A model generated the notes under the pieces. That model had not been told where the DNA came from, searched no databases, and saw only the letters and a program-made list of their open reading frames with translations. Both the position numbers and the translations under genes were made by a program. From Firmicutes bacterium ASF500 (GTDB lineage: Bacteria; Bacillota; Clostridia; Oscillospirales; Oscillospiraceae), in the NCBI GenBank assembly GCA_000492175.2, contig CP097573.1, positions 1,488,001 to 1,552,000 of the forward strand: a stretch of 64,000 bases of DNA, written 5' to 3'. This document shows, in pieces, positions 43,323-54,457 of this stretch. Within the stretch, counting starts at the first letter, position 1; each line of letters starts with the position of its first letter.

Positions 43323-43856
43323 TCAAGGAATGGCGTTATACGCGTTGATGGCGGAGTTGACGGCGGAGTTCAGCGCCCGGCTGGAGATGGTGGCCGTGGC
43401 GTAGGCGTCCACATCGACGCCCAGGACCAGCTCCTTGCCGGCGGGCTTGCCGGCGTAGTTGGCCCAGTAGCCCTTGCCCTTGGACACGTTGCTGCCGATG
43501 CCCTGGGTCTCCGCGTCCTCGGTGACCTTCAGCTGCTTGATGTTTCCATCCGCGTCGAAGGAGGTCATCACGGTCATCTTGCCGCCGTAGCCCTTGGCGG
43601 TGCTGGTGATGACGTAGCCGGCGCCGTTGTTGGCGGCGTAGACGGCGGTCACGTTGTCCACGGCGATGTCCTCCACGGGGGTGAAGTCGTCGGCCTCGGG
43701 CAGAAGCTCGATCCGGGCCAGCCGCTCGGCCTCAATCCGGGCCTTCTCAATGATGGGGGCGGTCACCTTGTTGGTGGCGGCCAGCGAGCCGGTGATGGCG
43801 ATACAGATGACGCACAGCACCACAATGGGCTTGAAAATTTTGTTCCAGTTGCTCAT
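43323..43856 (-). CDS. rnfG: Rnf complex subunit G (covalent flavoprotein)
   Basis: A 177-aa protein with one N-terminal helix and an extracytoplasmic FMN-binding domain. The FMN is attached to a threonine in a motif usually written SGAT(I/V)(S/T)S. Here the corresponding stretch is DAYATATISSRALNSAVNSA, so the threonine is kept but the preceding SG is AT. Other landmarks are ITSTAKGYGGKMTVMTSFD and TEDAETQGIGSNVSKGK. Its start overlaps the rnfD stop by four bases (ATGA). At 177 aa it is slightly short for the family. Confidence 0.93.
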   Translation of the reverse strand: MSNWNKIFKPIVVLCVICIAITGSLAATNKVTAPIIEKARIEAERLARIELLPEADDFTPVEDIAVDNVTAVYAANNGAGYVITSTAKGYGGKMTVMTSFDADGNIKQLKVTEDAETQGIGSNVSKGKGYWANYAGKPAGKELVLGVDVDAYATATISSRALNSAVNSAINAYNAIP

Positions 43857-44794
43857 TTCGCGCCCTCCTTTTTCTTCTTGGCAATGCCCAGCCGGTCCTG
43901 ACGGGTGTTGACCTCAATGTAGGGGGTAATCAGGTTCATCAGCAGGATGGCGAAGGACACGCCCTCGTTCATGTTGCCGAACCGGCGGATCAGCATGGTG
44001 ACCAGGCCCAGGAACAGGCCGGCGACCACCTTGCCCTTGTCGGTGGTGGGGGAGGTGACATAGTCGGTAGCCATGAAGAAGGCGCCCAGCATCAGACCGC
44101 CGGAGAGCAGCTGCACGATGGGGTCCATGCCGAAGCACAGGGACAGGACGGCCACGGTGGCCAGATAAGTCACGGGGAGCACAGGGCTGATCACCTTGGT
44201 GGCAATCAGGTAGATGCCGCCGATGAGGATGCAGATGGCGCAGGTCTCACCCAGAACGCCGCCGTGGTTGCCCAGGAGCAGGGTGAGGTAGTCGCCGGAG
44301 CCCAGCTCGCCGGCCACGGCCAGGGGGGTGGCGGAGGTCAGGGCGTCCACGCCGTTGTCAGGCAGGGGGTAGGCGGCCATTTTGGCTCCGAAGCCCACGG
44401 CCAGGGCGATGCGGCCCACGATGGCGGGGTTGGCGAAGTTATAGCCCAGTCCGCCGAAGAGCTGCTTGATGATAACAATGGCGATGAACGCGCCCACAAC
44501 GGCCATCCAGGGGGGAAGGGTGGCGGGCATGTTGAAGGCCAGCAGCAGGCCGGTGACCACGGCGGAGAAGTCCGCGACGGGGACCTCGCGGCCCATCAGC
44601 TTGCAGTAGGCCCACTCGAAGAAGACGCAGGCGGCCACGGTGACGGCGGTGAGAATCAGGGCGTTGAAGCCGAAAATAATCACGGAGGCGATCAGCGCGG
44701 GGGCCAGGGCCAGACACACCTTGCCCATGATGCTCTGGGTGCTGTCCGGGCTGGTAATGTGGGGCGCGGCGGTGACGATCAGCTTGTTTTCCAT
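43853..44794 (-). CDS. rnfD: Rnf complex subunit D
   Basis: A 313-aa membrane protein with about nine to ten helices and a covalently bound FMN. The attachment threonine is in VDALTSATPLAVAGELGSGD. Other landmarks are FGGLGYNFANPAIVGRIALA, GGLMLGAFFMATDYVTSP and FGNMNEGVSFAILLMNL. ATG 44794 overlaps the rnfC stop by one base; the GTG three bases earlier is an alternative. It is translationally coupled to rnfC and rnfG. Confidence 0.96.
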   Translation of the reverse strand: MENKLIVTAAPHITSPDSTQSIMGKVCLALAPALIASVIIFGFNALILTAVTVAACVFFEWAYCKLMGREVPVADFSAVVTGLLLAFNMPATLPPWMAVVGAFIAIVIIKQLFGGLGYNFANPAIVGRIALAVGFGAKMAAYPLPDNGVDALTSATPLAVAGELGSGDYLTLLLGNHGGVLGETCAICILIGGIYLIATKVISPVLPVTYLATVAVLSLCFGMDPIVQLLSGGLMLGAFFMATDYVTSPTTDKGKVVAGLFLGLVTMLIRRFGNMNEGVSFAILLMNLITPYIEVNTRQDRLGIAKKKKEGAK

Positions 44795-46101
44795 CACTTC
44801 TTACCTCCATTCTTCATCATAATCTTGGCCAGGGCGATGGAGGGGGCCAGAGGCCGCTTGGCCGGGCAGACGAAGGAGCATGTGCCGCAGCTCATGCACA
44901 GGTCGGCGTTGAGCTCAACGAGCAGCTCCACGTTGCCGTCGTTGTACGCCTGAACGATCTCCTTGGCGGACAGACCCAGGGGGCAGGCGTTGGTACACCG
45001 GCCGCAGTGGATGCAGTTGGTGGCCTTGGGCAGCTCAGACGCCTTGCGGGAGAAGGCCAGAACGGCGTTGTTGTTTTTCAGAATGGGCTGGCTCAGGTCG
45101 GCGATGCAGTTGCCCATCATGGGGCCGCCGTAGAGCACCTTGCCCGGCTCCTGGGTGAAGCCGCCGCAGAAGTCCATCAGCTCCTGAACGGGAGTGCCGA
45201 TGATAACCTCCACGTTCTTGGGCTCCTTGATGATGTCGCCGTCCACGGTGAGGCGCTTGGTGGTCAGGGGCATACCGGTCTTGAGATACTTGCCCACGAA
45301 GGCCACGGAGGTGACGTTCATCACCACCACGCCCACATCGGAGGGCAGTCCGGGGAAGGGGACCTCCCGGCCGGTGCAGTTCTCAATGAGGACCTTCTCA
45401 GCGCCCTGGGGGTACCGGCAGGGCAGCTCCTTGACCTCGATACCGGCGGTGGCCACGCTCTTCATCTTGGCGATGGCCTCGGGCTTGTTGCCCTCGATGC
45501 CGATGATGCACTTGGGGATCTCTAAGTACTTCATCACCGCCTGGATACCCTCCAAGATATACTGGGTGTCCTCCAGGAAGCAGCGGTTGTCCGAGGTGAT
45601 ATAGGGCTCACACTCGGCGCCGTTGATGATGAGGGTGTCGATCTCGTCCAGGTTCTTGGGGGCCAGCTTCACCGCCGTGGGGAAGCCCGCGCCGCCCAGG
45701 CCCACCAGGCCGCTGGCCCGGACGGCGTCCTGGAAGGATTTGAGATCGGTGACGGTGGGGGGGGCGACCGCCGGGTCCACCGTCTGCTTGCCGTCGGGGA
45801 TGATGACCACCGCCGTCTGGGGCGCGCCGTTGGGGGCGGTGATGGTGATGATGCTGTCCACGGTGCCGGACACGCCGGAGTGGATGTCCATCGAGACAAA
45901 GCCGCCGGCCTTGCCCACTACGGTGCCTACGCACACCTGGTCGCCCTTGGCCACCGCGGGGGCGGCGGGGGCTCCGATATGCTGCCCCATCGAAAGGACG
46001 ATCTTGGAGGGCAGAGGCATTTTCACGGTTTCCAGATTGGAAGTCCGCTTTTCATGCGGGACCTGCGCGCCCTGCGCAGATCGTTTGAGAAATTTGCTCA
46101 T
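44794..46101 (-). CDS. rnfC: Rnf complex subunit C (NADH-binding)
   Basis: The peripheral cytoplasmic subunit thought to reduce NAD+. The 435-aa protein has an N-terminal barrel-sandwich-type domain (LPSKIVLSMGQHIGAPAAPA) and a glycine-rich FMN/NADH-binding SLBB-type core (ASGLVGLGGAGFPTAVKL, INGAECEPYITSDNR, LYGGPMMGNCI). Two 4Fe-4S motifs are near the C-terminus (CIHCGRCTNACPLGLS and CMSCGTCSFVCPAKRP). It is the first gene of rnfCDGEAB. Its ribosome site GGGAGG is about 13 bases from ATG, longer than usual. The complex couples ferredoxin oxidation to Na+ or H+ export. Confidence 0.96.
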   Translation of the reverse strand: MSKFLKRSAQGAQVPHEKRTSNLETVKMPLPSKIVLSMGQHIGAPAAPAVAKGDQVCVGTVVGKAGGFVSMDIHSGVSGTVDSIITITAPNGAPQTAVVIIPDGKQTVDPAVAPPTVTDLKSFQDAVRASGLVGLGGAGFPTAVKLAPKNLDEIDTLIINGAECEPYITSDNRCFLEDTQYILEGIQAVMKYLEIPKCIIGIEGNKPEAIAKMKSVATAGIEVKELPCRYPQGAEKVLIENCTGREVPFPGLPSDVGVVVMNVTSVAFVGKYLKTGMPLTTKRLTVDGDIIKEPKNVEVIIGTPVQELMDFCGGFTQEPGKVLYGGPMMGNCIADLSQPILKNNNAVLAFSRKASELPKATNCIHCGRCTNACPLGLSAKEIVQAYNDGNVELLVELNADLCMSCGTCSFVCPAKRPLAPSIALAKIMMKNGGKK

Positions 46102-46291
46102 TTAAGTTTTCGACCTCCCTATAACTGCTGCTTTTGCGCCCTGTATGGCATACAGAGCTGAACGCGGCCCCCTCGCTCACCCTCTCTGATGGACCGCGCC
46201 CGCCGCGCCCGTTTTGAGCGGACGCAGTGCAAAACACGCCGGTCCCCTCTCCCCTGAGCGCTTGGGACCGCCGGTTCTGCTGTTAGGTGCT

Positions 46292-46320
46292 ATAATACAC
46301 CTTTTTCCCACAAAGCGCAA
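46292..46320 (-). promoter_or_regulatory. Probable promoter of the rnf operon
   Basis: On the minus strand TTGCGC (46315-46320), a 17-bp spacer and TATTAT (46292-46297). It implies a leader of about 185 nt before rnfC, rich in self-complementary segments. Confidence 0.6.
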
Positions 46321-46395
46321 GGTTTTTTCCCGCTTCCATTCACACTTTTTTTCTATTTCCCGGCGGATGTTTCCAGGCCCCGCGGCCCCGCCGGC

Positions 46396-46424
46396 TTGAC
46401 TTTCCCCTTGGGGCAGGGTATACT
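46396..46424 (+). promoter_or_regulatory. Promoter of the YjdF-like gene
   Basis: TTGACT (46396-46401), a 17-bp spacer and TATACT (46419-46424), 50 bp before the start codon. Confidence 0.8.
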
Positions 46425-46473
46425 ATTATTATGGTATATTGAGGGTTTATATTTTCGGAAAAAGGAGTTGTCT

Positions 46474-47364
46474 ATGTCAAACAGAAAAAAGGGCGTGTGG
46501 AGTGTTCTGCACAGCGCCCACAATATCCTCCAGCGAAAGCGGACGGTGGCGGTGGTCTACATCCTGCTGCGCTTTCTGGTCATCGTCACCATGGTGGCCC
46601 AGTTCTTCAACGGGGACTATGAGAGCGTGTTCCTGTGTGCGCTGACTCTGGTGCTCTTCCTGCTGCCCACCATCTTCGAGCGGGCGCTGATGATCGACCT
46701 GCCCAACACCATGGAGATCATCATTATGCTCTTCATCTTCGCCGCCGAGATTCTGGGGGAAATCAGCTCCTTTTACACCACCTTCAAAAGCTGGGACACC
46801 ATTCTCCACACCATCAACGGCTTCCTGTGCGCCGCCATCGGCTTCGCCCTGGTGGACATGCTCAACCGGACGGAGAAGTTCTCCCTGTCCCTCTCCCCCG
46901 TATTCATGTCGATTGTGGCCTTCTGCTTCTCCATGACCATCGGGGTGCTGTGGGAGTTTTTTGAGTGCGGCATGGATCAGCTGATGATGCTGGACATGCA
47001 GAAGGACGCCGTGGTCCACTCCATCTCCTCCGTGATGCTGGACCCCTCCGGACTGAACAACCGGGTGCTCATTGAGGACATCGTGGACACCATCGTGGTG
47101 ACGGCGGACGGACAACAGATCTCCCTGGGCCTGGGCGGCTATCTGGACATCGGCATTCTGGACACCATGAAGGACCTGTTTGTCAACTTCATCGGCGCGG
47201 TGGTCTTCTCCGTTATCGGCTACTTCTATGTCAAGACCCGGGGCCAGGGCAAATTCGCCAGCCGGTTTATCCCCCAGGTGGTGGAGGTCCAGCCCGAGGA
47301 CATCAATCCCAGACAGCCTAAATTTGGAAAAAAGGCGAAAAAATCTCAGGGGCCCAAGGAATAA
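46474..47364 (+). CDS. Polytopic membrane protein, YjdF/DUF2238-like
   Basis: A 296-aa protein with about six to seven transmembrane helices. ATG 46474 is chosen because AAGGAG lies eight bases upstream. Landmarks are FLVIVTMVAQFFNGDYESVF, SSFYTTFKSWDTILHTINGF, GFALVDMLNRTEKFSL and GVLWEFFECGMDQLMMLDMQ. The WD-x-x-LH-x-x-x-GF pattern and glutamate-bearing helices resemble the YjdF/DUF2238 group, but I am only moderately sure. A soluble loop lies between the last two helices, and the C-terminus is lysine-rich. It is followed 54 bp later by the DUF1540 peptide gene. Confidence 0.65.
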   Translation: MSNRKKGVWSVLHSAHNILQRKRTVAVVYILLRFLVIVTMVAQFFNGDYESVFLCALTLVLFLLPTIFERALMIDLPNTMEIIIMLFIFAAEILGEISSFYTTFKSWDTILHTINGFLCAAIGFALVDMLNRTEKFSLSLSPVFMSIVAFCFSMTIGVLWEFFECGMDQLMMLDMQKDAVVHSISSVMLDPSGLNNRVLIEDIVDTIVVTADGQQISLGLGGYLDIGILDTMKDLFVNFIGAVVFSVIGYFYVKTRGQGKFASRFIPQVVEVQPEDINPRQPKFGKKAKKSQGPKE

Positions 47365-47418
47365 AGGCCGTTCCCCCGCTTCATACTAAGCCCATCCAAA
47401 CAAGGAGGGTTTATCATT

Positions 47419-47592
47419 ATGAACAACAAGACCTGCAACACCAGCATCAAGTGCTCCGTGGACACCTGCGCCTACCACTCCAGCGCCCAGAACTGCTGCT
47501 CCCTGGACTCCATCAAGGTGGGCTGCTGCGACTGCTCCCCCACCAAGTGCGAGGGCACCGAGTGCGCTTCCTTCAAGCTGAGCGGGAAATAA
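47419..47592 (+). CDS. DUF1540 cysteine-rich peptide (57 aa)
   Basis: A 57-residue peptide below usual length cut-offs. ATG 47419 has AAGGAGG eight to nine bases upstream. It contains ten cysteines in the DUF1540 pattern: TCNTSIKCSVDTCAYHS, QNCCSLDSIKVGCCDCS and CEGTECASF. The spacing suggests one or two metal-binding or disulfide-linked knuckles. DUF1540 peptides are widespread in Firmicutes, and I know of no established function. It is followed immediately by a strong bidirectional terminator shared with secA. Confidence 0.88.
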   Translation: MNNKTCNTSIKCSVDTCAYHSSAQNCCSLDSIKVGCCDCSPTKCEGTECASFKLSGK

Positions 47593-47593
47593 C

Positions 47594-47630
47594 AAAAAAG
47601 GACTTCGCCTCGCGGCGAAGTCCTTTTTTT
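47594..47630. terminator. Bidirectional terminator between the DUF1540 gene and secA
   Basis: GGACTTCGCC pairs with GGCGAAGTCC around TCGC, with an A-run before and a T-run after. Confidence 0.93.
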
Positions 47631-47632
47631 AT

Positions 47633-50389
<2,757 letters not shown>

Positions 50390-50416
50390 GTGTAAAACAC
50401 CTCTCGGTTGTAATTT

Positions 50417-50553
50417 GGAATCCCCCCGCCGCTTCGCGGCCCTCCCCCCTTTCGCAAGGGGGGCTTTACGGTGTAAATCGGTTTTGTTCCTGCTTCAAAG
50501 GCCCCCTTGTGAAAGGGGGCTGGCACCGCCGCAGGCGGTGACTGGGGGATTCC
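50417..50553. repeat. Composite palindromic repeat in the secA leader (family D, 137 bp)
   Basis: The ends are GGAATCCCCC and GGGGGATTCC. Inside are three hairpins: CCGCCGCTTCGCGG, CCCCCTTTCGCAAGGGGGG and GCCCCCTTGTGAAAGGGGGC, plus CACCGCCGCAGGCGGTG. The outer inverted repeat and internal hairpins suggest a miniature mobile element rather than a gene-specific structure. Confidence 0.75.
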
Positions 50554-50702
50554 GTCTATAAAAATTTACAATCTAAAACAGTATACCACACTCTCCCCCG
50601 TAAAAAAAGAGCAAATTGTAAACTTTGTCAGATAAAAATTCCACTTTGTTAGTTTAATTAGCTGAATTTTTCCGTGTTCGGCGCATTGTTGTCCGCCAAC
50701 CG

Positions 50703-50807
50703 TTGACATACGGGCCGCTTCTATGGTATGGTAATATCGTAAATGAATCGGACAGAGGGGACGTCAAGGCCTGCGGGGCGTACTCCGCGGGGTTGATGTC
50801 TTTTTTT
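50703..50807 (+). promoter_or_regulatory. Promoter and terminator-like leader of the alanine symporter gene
   Basis: TTGACA (50703-50708) with an 18-bp spacer and TATGGT gives a plausible promoter. Downstream, GACGTCAA (50760-50767) pairs with TTGATGTC (50793-50800) around a GC-rich inner stem (GCGGGGCGTACTCCGC). Seven Ts follow at 50801-50807, before the gene's ribosome binding site. This has the form of an intrinsic terminator placed upstream of its own gene, suggesting attenuation. I see no T-box or glycine riboswitch motif. Confidence 0.6.
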
Positions 50808-50835
50808 CTGTCGCTGAGAGAGAAGGAGTGACTGT

Positions 50836-52218
50836 ATGGAAGGCTTGATGAAATTAGAGCGGGCCATCAATGGCTTTGTGTGGGGTCCCATTATGCTGGC
50901 CCTGCTGGTGGGCACCGGCGTGTACCTCACCTTCCGCACCGGCTGGGTTCAGGTCCGCTGGTTCAGCTACATTATGAAAAACACGGTGGGCTCCCTGTTC
51001 CAGAAGAAGGGCGCCAAGGACCACGGAAGCAACCTGTCCCCCTTCCAGGCGGTGACCACCGCTCTGGCGGGCACCGTGGGCACGGGCAACATCGCCGGCG
51101 TCACCGGGGCCATCTTCATCGGCGGGCCGGGGGCCGTGTTCTGGATGTGGGTGTCCGCTTTCTTCGGCATGTGCACCAAATACGCTGAGATCGCCCTGGC
51201 CATCAAATTCCGGGACACCGACGCCAGCGGCGTCCACAAGGGCGGGCCCATGTACTATATTGAAAACGGTCTGGGAAAAAGCTGGAAGCCCCTGGCTGTC
51301 CTCTTCGCCCTTCTGGGGGGCGTGGCCTCCTTCGGCATCGGCAACATCGCCCAGTCCAGCGAGATCGCCGGGGCCATGAGCGGCCTGTTCGGCCTGGACC
51401 CCATGGTCAGCGGCGTAATCCTCACCGTAATCGTGGCGATTGTGGTGCTGGGCGGGGTGAAGCGCATCGGGCAGGTCACCTCCCTGCTGGTCCCCTTCAT
51501 GTCGGTGTTCTACGTGGCGGCGGGCGTGATCGTCATCATTATGCGCATCACCGACATTCCCGGCGTGCTGGCCTCCATTTTCTCCAGCGCTTTCAGCTTT
51601 GAGTCGGTGGGCGGCGGCGTGTTCGGCTACGCAATTATGGTAGCTATGAAGAACGGCTTCGCCCGGGGCGTCTTCTCCAACGAGGCCGGTCTGGGCTCCG
51701 CCCCCATCGCCCACGCCGCCTCCTCCACCGAGGAGCCCGCCGAGCAGGCCATCTGGGGCGTGTTCGAGGTCTTCTTCGACACCATCGTCATCTGCTCCAT
51801 CACCGCCTTCACCGTGCTGCTGTCCGGCTTCGAGCTGGGCGAGGCCTCCCTGGAGACCTTCGGCACCAAGGGCTCCGCCGCCGTGGCCGCTTTCAACTCC
51901 ATCCTCCCCGGCACCCTGGGCGGCACCATCATTCAGGCCAGCCTGATCTTCTTCGCCCTGTCCACCATCCTCAGCTGGAGCTACTACGGCGAGCGGTGCT
52001 GGGGCTATCTCTCCCGGGACAACAAGGTGGTCACGTCGGTCTATAAGGTGATCTTCGTCCTGTTCTGCGTCGTGGGAGCCGCCGGCTCCGGCCAGCTGAT
52101 GTGGGACATCTCCGACACCCTCAACGGCGCGATGGCTATCCCCAACCTGATCGCCCTGCTGCTGCTGTCCGGCGCGGTGGCCTCCATCACCAGGGAATAT
52201 TTCAAGGATAAAAAATGA
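50836..52218 (+). CDS. Sodium:alanine (AGCS-family) symporter
   Basis: A 460-aa membrane protein with about ten to eleven helices that co-transports alanine or glycine with Na+. Family landmarks are WVQVRWFSYIMKNTVGSLF, AVTTALAGTVGTGNIAGVTG, GGPGAVFWMWVSAFFGMCTK, GGPMYYIENGLGKSWKPLAV and the signature FSNEAGLGSAPIAHAASST. AAGGAG lies before ATG 50836. A terminator-like leader upstream suggests regulated read-through. A short hairpin (52225-52247) separates it from the YigZ gene. Confidence 0.95.
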   Translation: MEGLMKLERAINGFVWGPIMLALLVGTGVYLTFRTGWVQVRWFSYIMKNTVGSLFQKKGAKDHGSNLSPFQAVTTALAGTVGTGNIAGVTGAIFIGGPGAVFWMWVSAFFGMCTKYAEIALAIKFRDTDASGVHKGGPMYYIENGLGKSWKPLAVLFALLGGVASFGIGNIAQSSEIAGAMSGLFGLDPMVSGVILTVIVAIVVLGGVKRIGQVTSLLVPFMSVFYVAAGVIVIIMRITDIPGVLASIFSSAFSFESVGGGVFGYAIMVAMKNGFARGVFSNEAGLGSAPIAHAASSTEEPAEQAIWGVFEVFFDTIVICSITAFTVLLSGFELGEASLETFGTKGSAAVAAFNSILPGTLGGTIIQASLIFFALSTILSWSYYGERCWGYLSRDNKVVTSVYKVIFVLFCVVGAAGSGQLMWDISDTLNGAMAIPNLIALLLLSGAVASITREYFKDKK

Positions 52219-52224
52219 TTAGAA

Positions 52225-52247
52225 ATGACCGCCTGCCGGGCGGTCAT
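52225..52247 (+). terminator. Hairpin after the alanine symporter gene
   Basis: ATGACCGCC pairs with GGCGGTCAT around a TGCC-type loop. Only TTCTCT follows, so read-through into the YigZ gene is possible. Confidence 0.55.
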
Positions 52248-52264
52248 TCTCTGAGGTGTCTTTT

Positions 52265-52909
52265 ATGACAGAGTACTACATCCCCACCGGCCGCAGCGAG
52301 GCCGAGCTGGTGGAAAAGCGGTCCCGGTTTATCGGGCAGGTCTGGCGGGTTGACTCCGAGGCGGAGGCCCGGGCCCGGATTGAGGAGGTCCGCCGCCAGC
52401 ACTACGACGCCCGTCACCACTGCTGGTGCTACCGCATCCGGGAGGAGGGCGTGGAGCGCTACTCCGACGACGGCGAGCCCCAGGGCACCGCCGGTCAGCC
52501 CATGCTCAACGTGTTCCAGCGGGAGAACGTAACCAATGTGGTCTGCGTGGTCACCCGCTATTTCGGGGGCATCCTCCTGGGGGCCGGGGGGCTGGTCCGG
52601 GCCTACACCCAGTCGGCCAAGGACGCCCTGGACCGGGCCGGGATCTCCGTGGTCCGCCGCTGGGTCGCCCTGGAGGTCCCCTGCGCCTACGCCCAGTTCG
52701 AGGCCATGCGCCGGGAGGTCCTCGCCTTCGGCGGCGTGGTGGAGCAGGTGGACTACGCCGCCGACGTTCTCCTCTCCGTCCTCATCCCCGAGGAGCAGTC
52801 CGCCGCCTTCTCCGCTCACATCCTGGATGTCTCCGCCGGAACCGTGGAGGCCCTGGAGGCCGGCGAGCAGCTGAAGGACGTGCCCTGGCGGGAGCCTGTA
52901 CAGCACTAA
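52265..52909 (+). CDS. YigZ/IMPACT family protein
   Basis: A 214-aa UPF0029/YigZ protein. The N-terminal IMPACT domain (about 15-130) contains EKRSRFIGQVWRVDSEAEA, ARHHCWCYRI, RYSDDGEPQGTAGQPMLNVF and TRYFGGILLGAGGLVRAYTQ. The C-terminal DUF1949-type ferredoxin-like domain (about 140-200) follows. Eukaryotic IMPACT modulates a translation kinase; the bacterial role is not settled. ATG 52265 has TGAGG upstream; GTG 52256 lies inside that region and is less likely. It may be read from the symporter transcript. Confidence 0.92.
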   Translation: MTEYYIPTGRSEAELVEKRSRFIGQVWRVDSEAEARARIEEVRRQHYDARHHCWCYRIREEGVERYSDDGEPQGTAGQPMLNVFQRENVTNVVCVVTRYFGGILLGAGGLVRAYTQSAKDALDRAGISVVRRWVALEVPCAYAQFEAMRREVLAFGGVVEQVDYAADVLLSVLIPEEQSAAFSAHILDVSAGTVEALEAGEQLKDVPWREPVQH

Positions 52910-52918
52910 GCGCGCAAA

Positions 52919-52957
52919 ACGCCCCCCGGCAAAGACGGGGGGCGTCTGGCGTTTTCA
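52919..52957. terminator. Terminator after the YigZ gene
   Basis: ACGCCCCCCG pairs with CGGGGGGCGT, followed by CTGGCGTTTTC. The inner stem is strong and the T-tract short. It lies between convergent genes. Confidence 0.75.
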
Positions 52958-52962
52958 GGGGA

Positions 52963-54291
52963 TTACATGGGGATGCCGAACACGGGGAACAGGAAGCGAA
53001 CCACCACGCCGGCCAGGAGGAGGGAGAGAATGACCCGCTCCACCCAGGTGATGATGATGTCCTTTAGGGAGATGTCGATATCCGTACCCAGGATGCAGGG
53101 GATGGAGGCGGAGAAGAACAGCACCTCAGACACGCAGACGATGGCGGTCACATACTGGGCGAAGGGGGAGGCGCTTCCCACCACGCTGGCGGGGAGGAAC
53201 ATCTCGGCCAGGCTGATGGCGCAGGCCTTGCCCATCATCACGGCCTCAGAGCCGAAGCCCAGCAGGAAGGCGAAGGGGACAAAGATGTAGCCAATGATGT
53301 CGAACACGGGGGTGTACTCGGCCAGAAGCAGGCCCAGGAAGCCGATGGACATGAGGGTGGGGCCGATGTTCAGGGCCATATTCAGGCCGTCCAGGAAATT
53401 CTTCTTGATGCCCTCCAGGATGCCGGGGGACTTGGAGCAGGCCTCCAGGCCCTCGTCCAGGGCGGTGGACAGCAGCTTGCCCTTCTCGGGGATGGGCTCA
53501 GGGATGACGCTCACGCCGTTGTAGCCGGTGTCGGGCTTCTTGCCCAGGGGGTAGATTCGGGTGGTAATGGCGGTAACCAGGAAGGTAATAATCAGGGAGG
53601 ACCAGAAATAAACGTTCCAATGGTCCATCAGCCCCAGGGTCTTGGCCACCACCACCATGAAGGTGGCGGAGACGGTGGAGAAGCCGGTGGCGATGATGCA
53701 GGCCTCCTTGGTGGAGTAGTAGCCCTCTTTATACACCCGGTTGGTGATGAGCAGGCCCACCGAGTAGCTGCCCACGAAGGAGGCCACCGCGTCCACGGCG
53801 GAGCGGCCGGGGGTCTTCCAGATGGGGCGCATAACCGGCTTCATGAACACGCCGATGAACTCCATCAGGCCGTAGTTAATCAGGAAGGCCAGGAACACCG
53901 CGCCCACGGGGACCAGGATGGTGACGGGGACAACCACCTTGTTCCAGACGAAGGGGAGCATGTCGCCGTCAAACCAGCGGGCGGGGCCGGTCTTGGTCAG
54001 CCACAGGGCCAGGAAGGGGATGCCCAGCAGCTTCAAGAAGGAGAACACCATGGTCACCTTGTCTTTGTTCCAGCTCTTGCGGATGAAGGGCAGGACCGCG
54101 CCCACCAGAACGATGATTACGCCGTAGATCAGCTCAAAGTTGGGGATGGAGCGCAGGAAGGTGACGATGTGGTCCACCGGGATGGAGCTCTTCTCGCCCA
54201 CCTCCACGGTAATAAAAAACATAAAGATTCCGATCAGGTTGAGCAGGATAAACTTCCCAATGTTAGCGCCGCTTTTTGCCGTTGTCTTCAC
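52963..54291 (-). CDS. YjiH/nucleoside-recognition (Gate) domain membrane protein
   Basis: A 442-aa membrane protein with about eleven helices, resembling the YjiH family. Two Gate-domain-like regions are visible: FVGSYSVGLLITNRVYKEGY, followed by STKEACIIATGFSTVSATFM, and MNMALNIGPTL-type helices, then LGFGSEAVMMGKACAISLAE and FLPASVVG. Family members are often annotated as nucleoside transporters or spore maturation-like proteins, but transport is not proven. The start is GTG 54291 with AGGAGG eight bases upstream. A good promoter lies upstream. The substrate is unknown, and its neighbours do not help. Confidence 0.82.
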   Translation of the reverse strand: MKTTAKSGANIGKFILLNLIGIFMFFITVEVGEKSSIPVDHIVTFLRSIPNFELIYGVIIVLVGAVLPFIRKSWNKDKVTMVFSFLKLLGIPFLALWLTKTGPARWFDGDMLPFVWNKVVVPVTILVPVGAVFLAFLINYGLMEFIGVFMKPVMRPIWKTPGRSAVDAVASFVGSYSVGLLITNRVYKEGYYSTKEACIIATGFSTVSATFMVVVAKTLGLMDHWNVYFWSSLIITFLVTAITTRIYPLGKKPDTGYNGVSVIPEPIPEKGKLLSTALDEGLEACSKSPGILEGIKKNFLDGLNMALNIGPTLMSIGFLGLLLAEYTPVFDIIGYIFVPFAFLLGFGSEAVMMGKACAISLAEMFLPASVVGSASPFAQYVTAIVCVSEVLFFSASIPCILGTDIDISLKDIIITWVERVILSLLLAGVVVRFLFPVFGIPM

Positions 54292-54388
54292 TTCAAATAC
54301 CTCCTAACACAAATTCCGACACACATCAACCGCCGAAGGACCTCTCTCCCCTCCTCCGCGTCCCCTCAGCGGTTTCTTGACAAAATTT

Positions 54389-54417
54389 ATTATAGCAGTT
54401 CTCTAAAGAAATAGCAA
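54389..54417 (-). promoter_or_regulatory. Promoter of the YjiH-type gene
   Basis: On the minus strand TTGCTA (54412-54417), a 17-bp spacer and TATAAT (54389-54394). Confidence 0.8.
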
Positions 54418-54457
54418 TGGGCATTTTCTTGCATTTGTTCATAAAAGAGCAAAAAAA

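Noticed and set aside
50703..50835. Glycine riboswitch before the alanine symporter gene
   Set aside because: Such riboswitches often precede this gene family, but none of the conserved glycine-aptamer motifs is present and the leader is too short. Only a terminator-like hairpin is seen.
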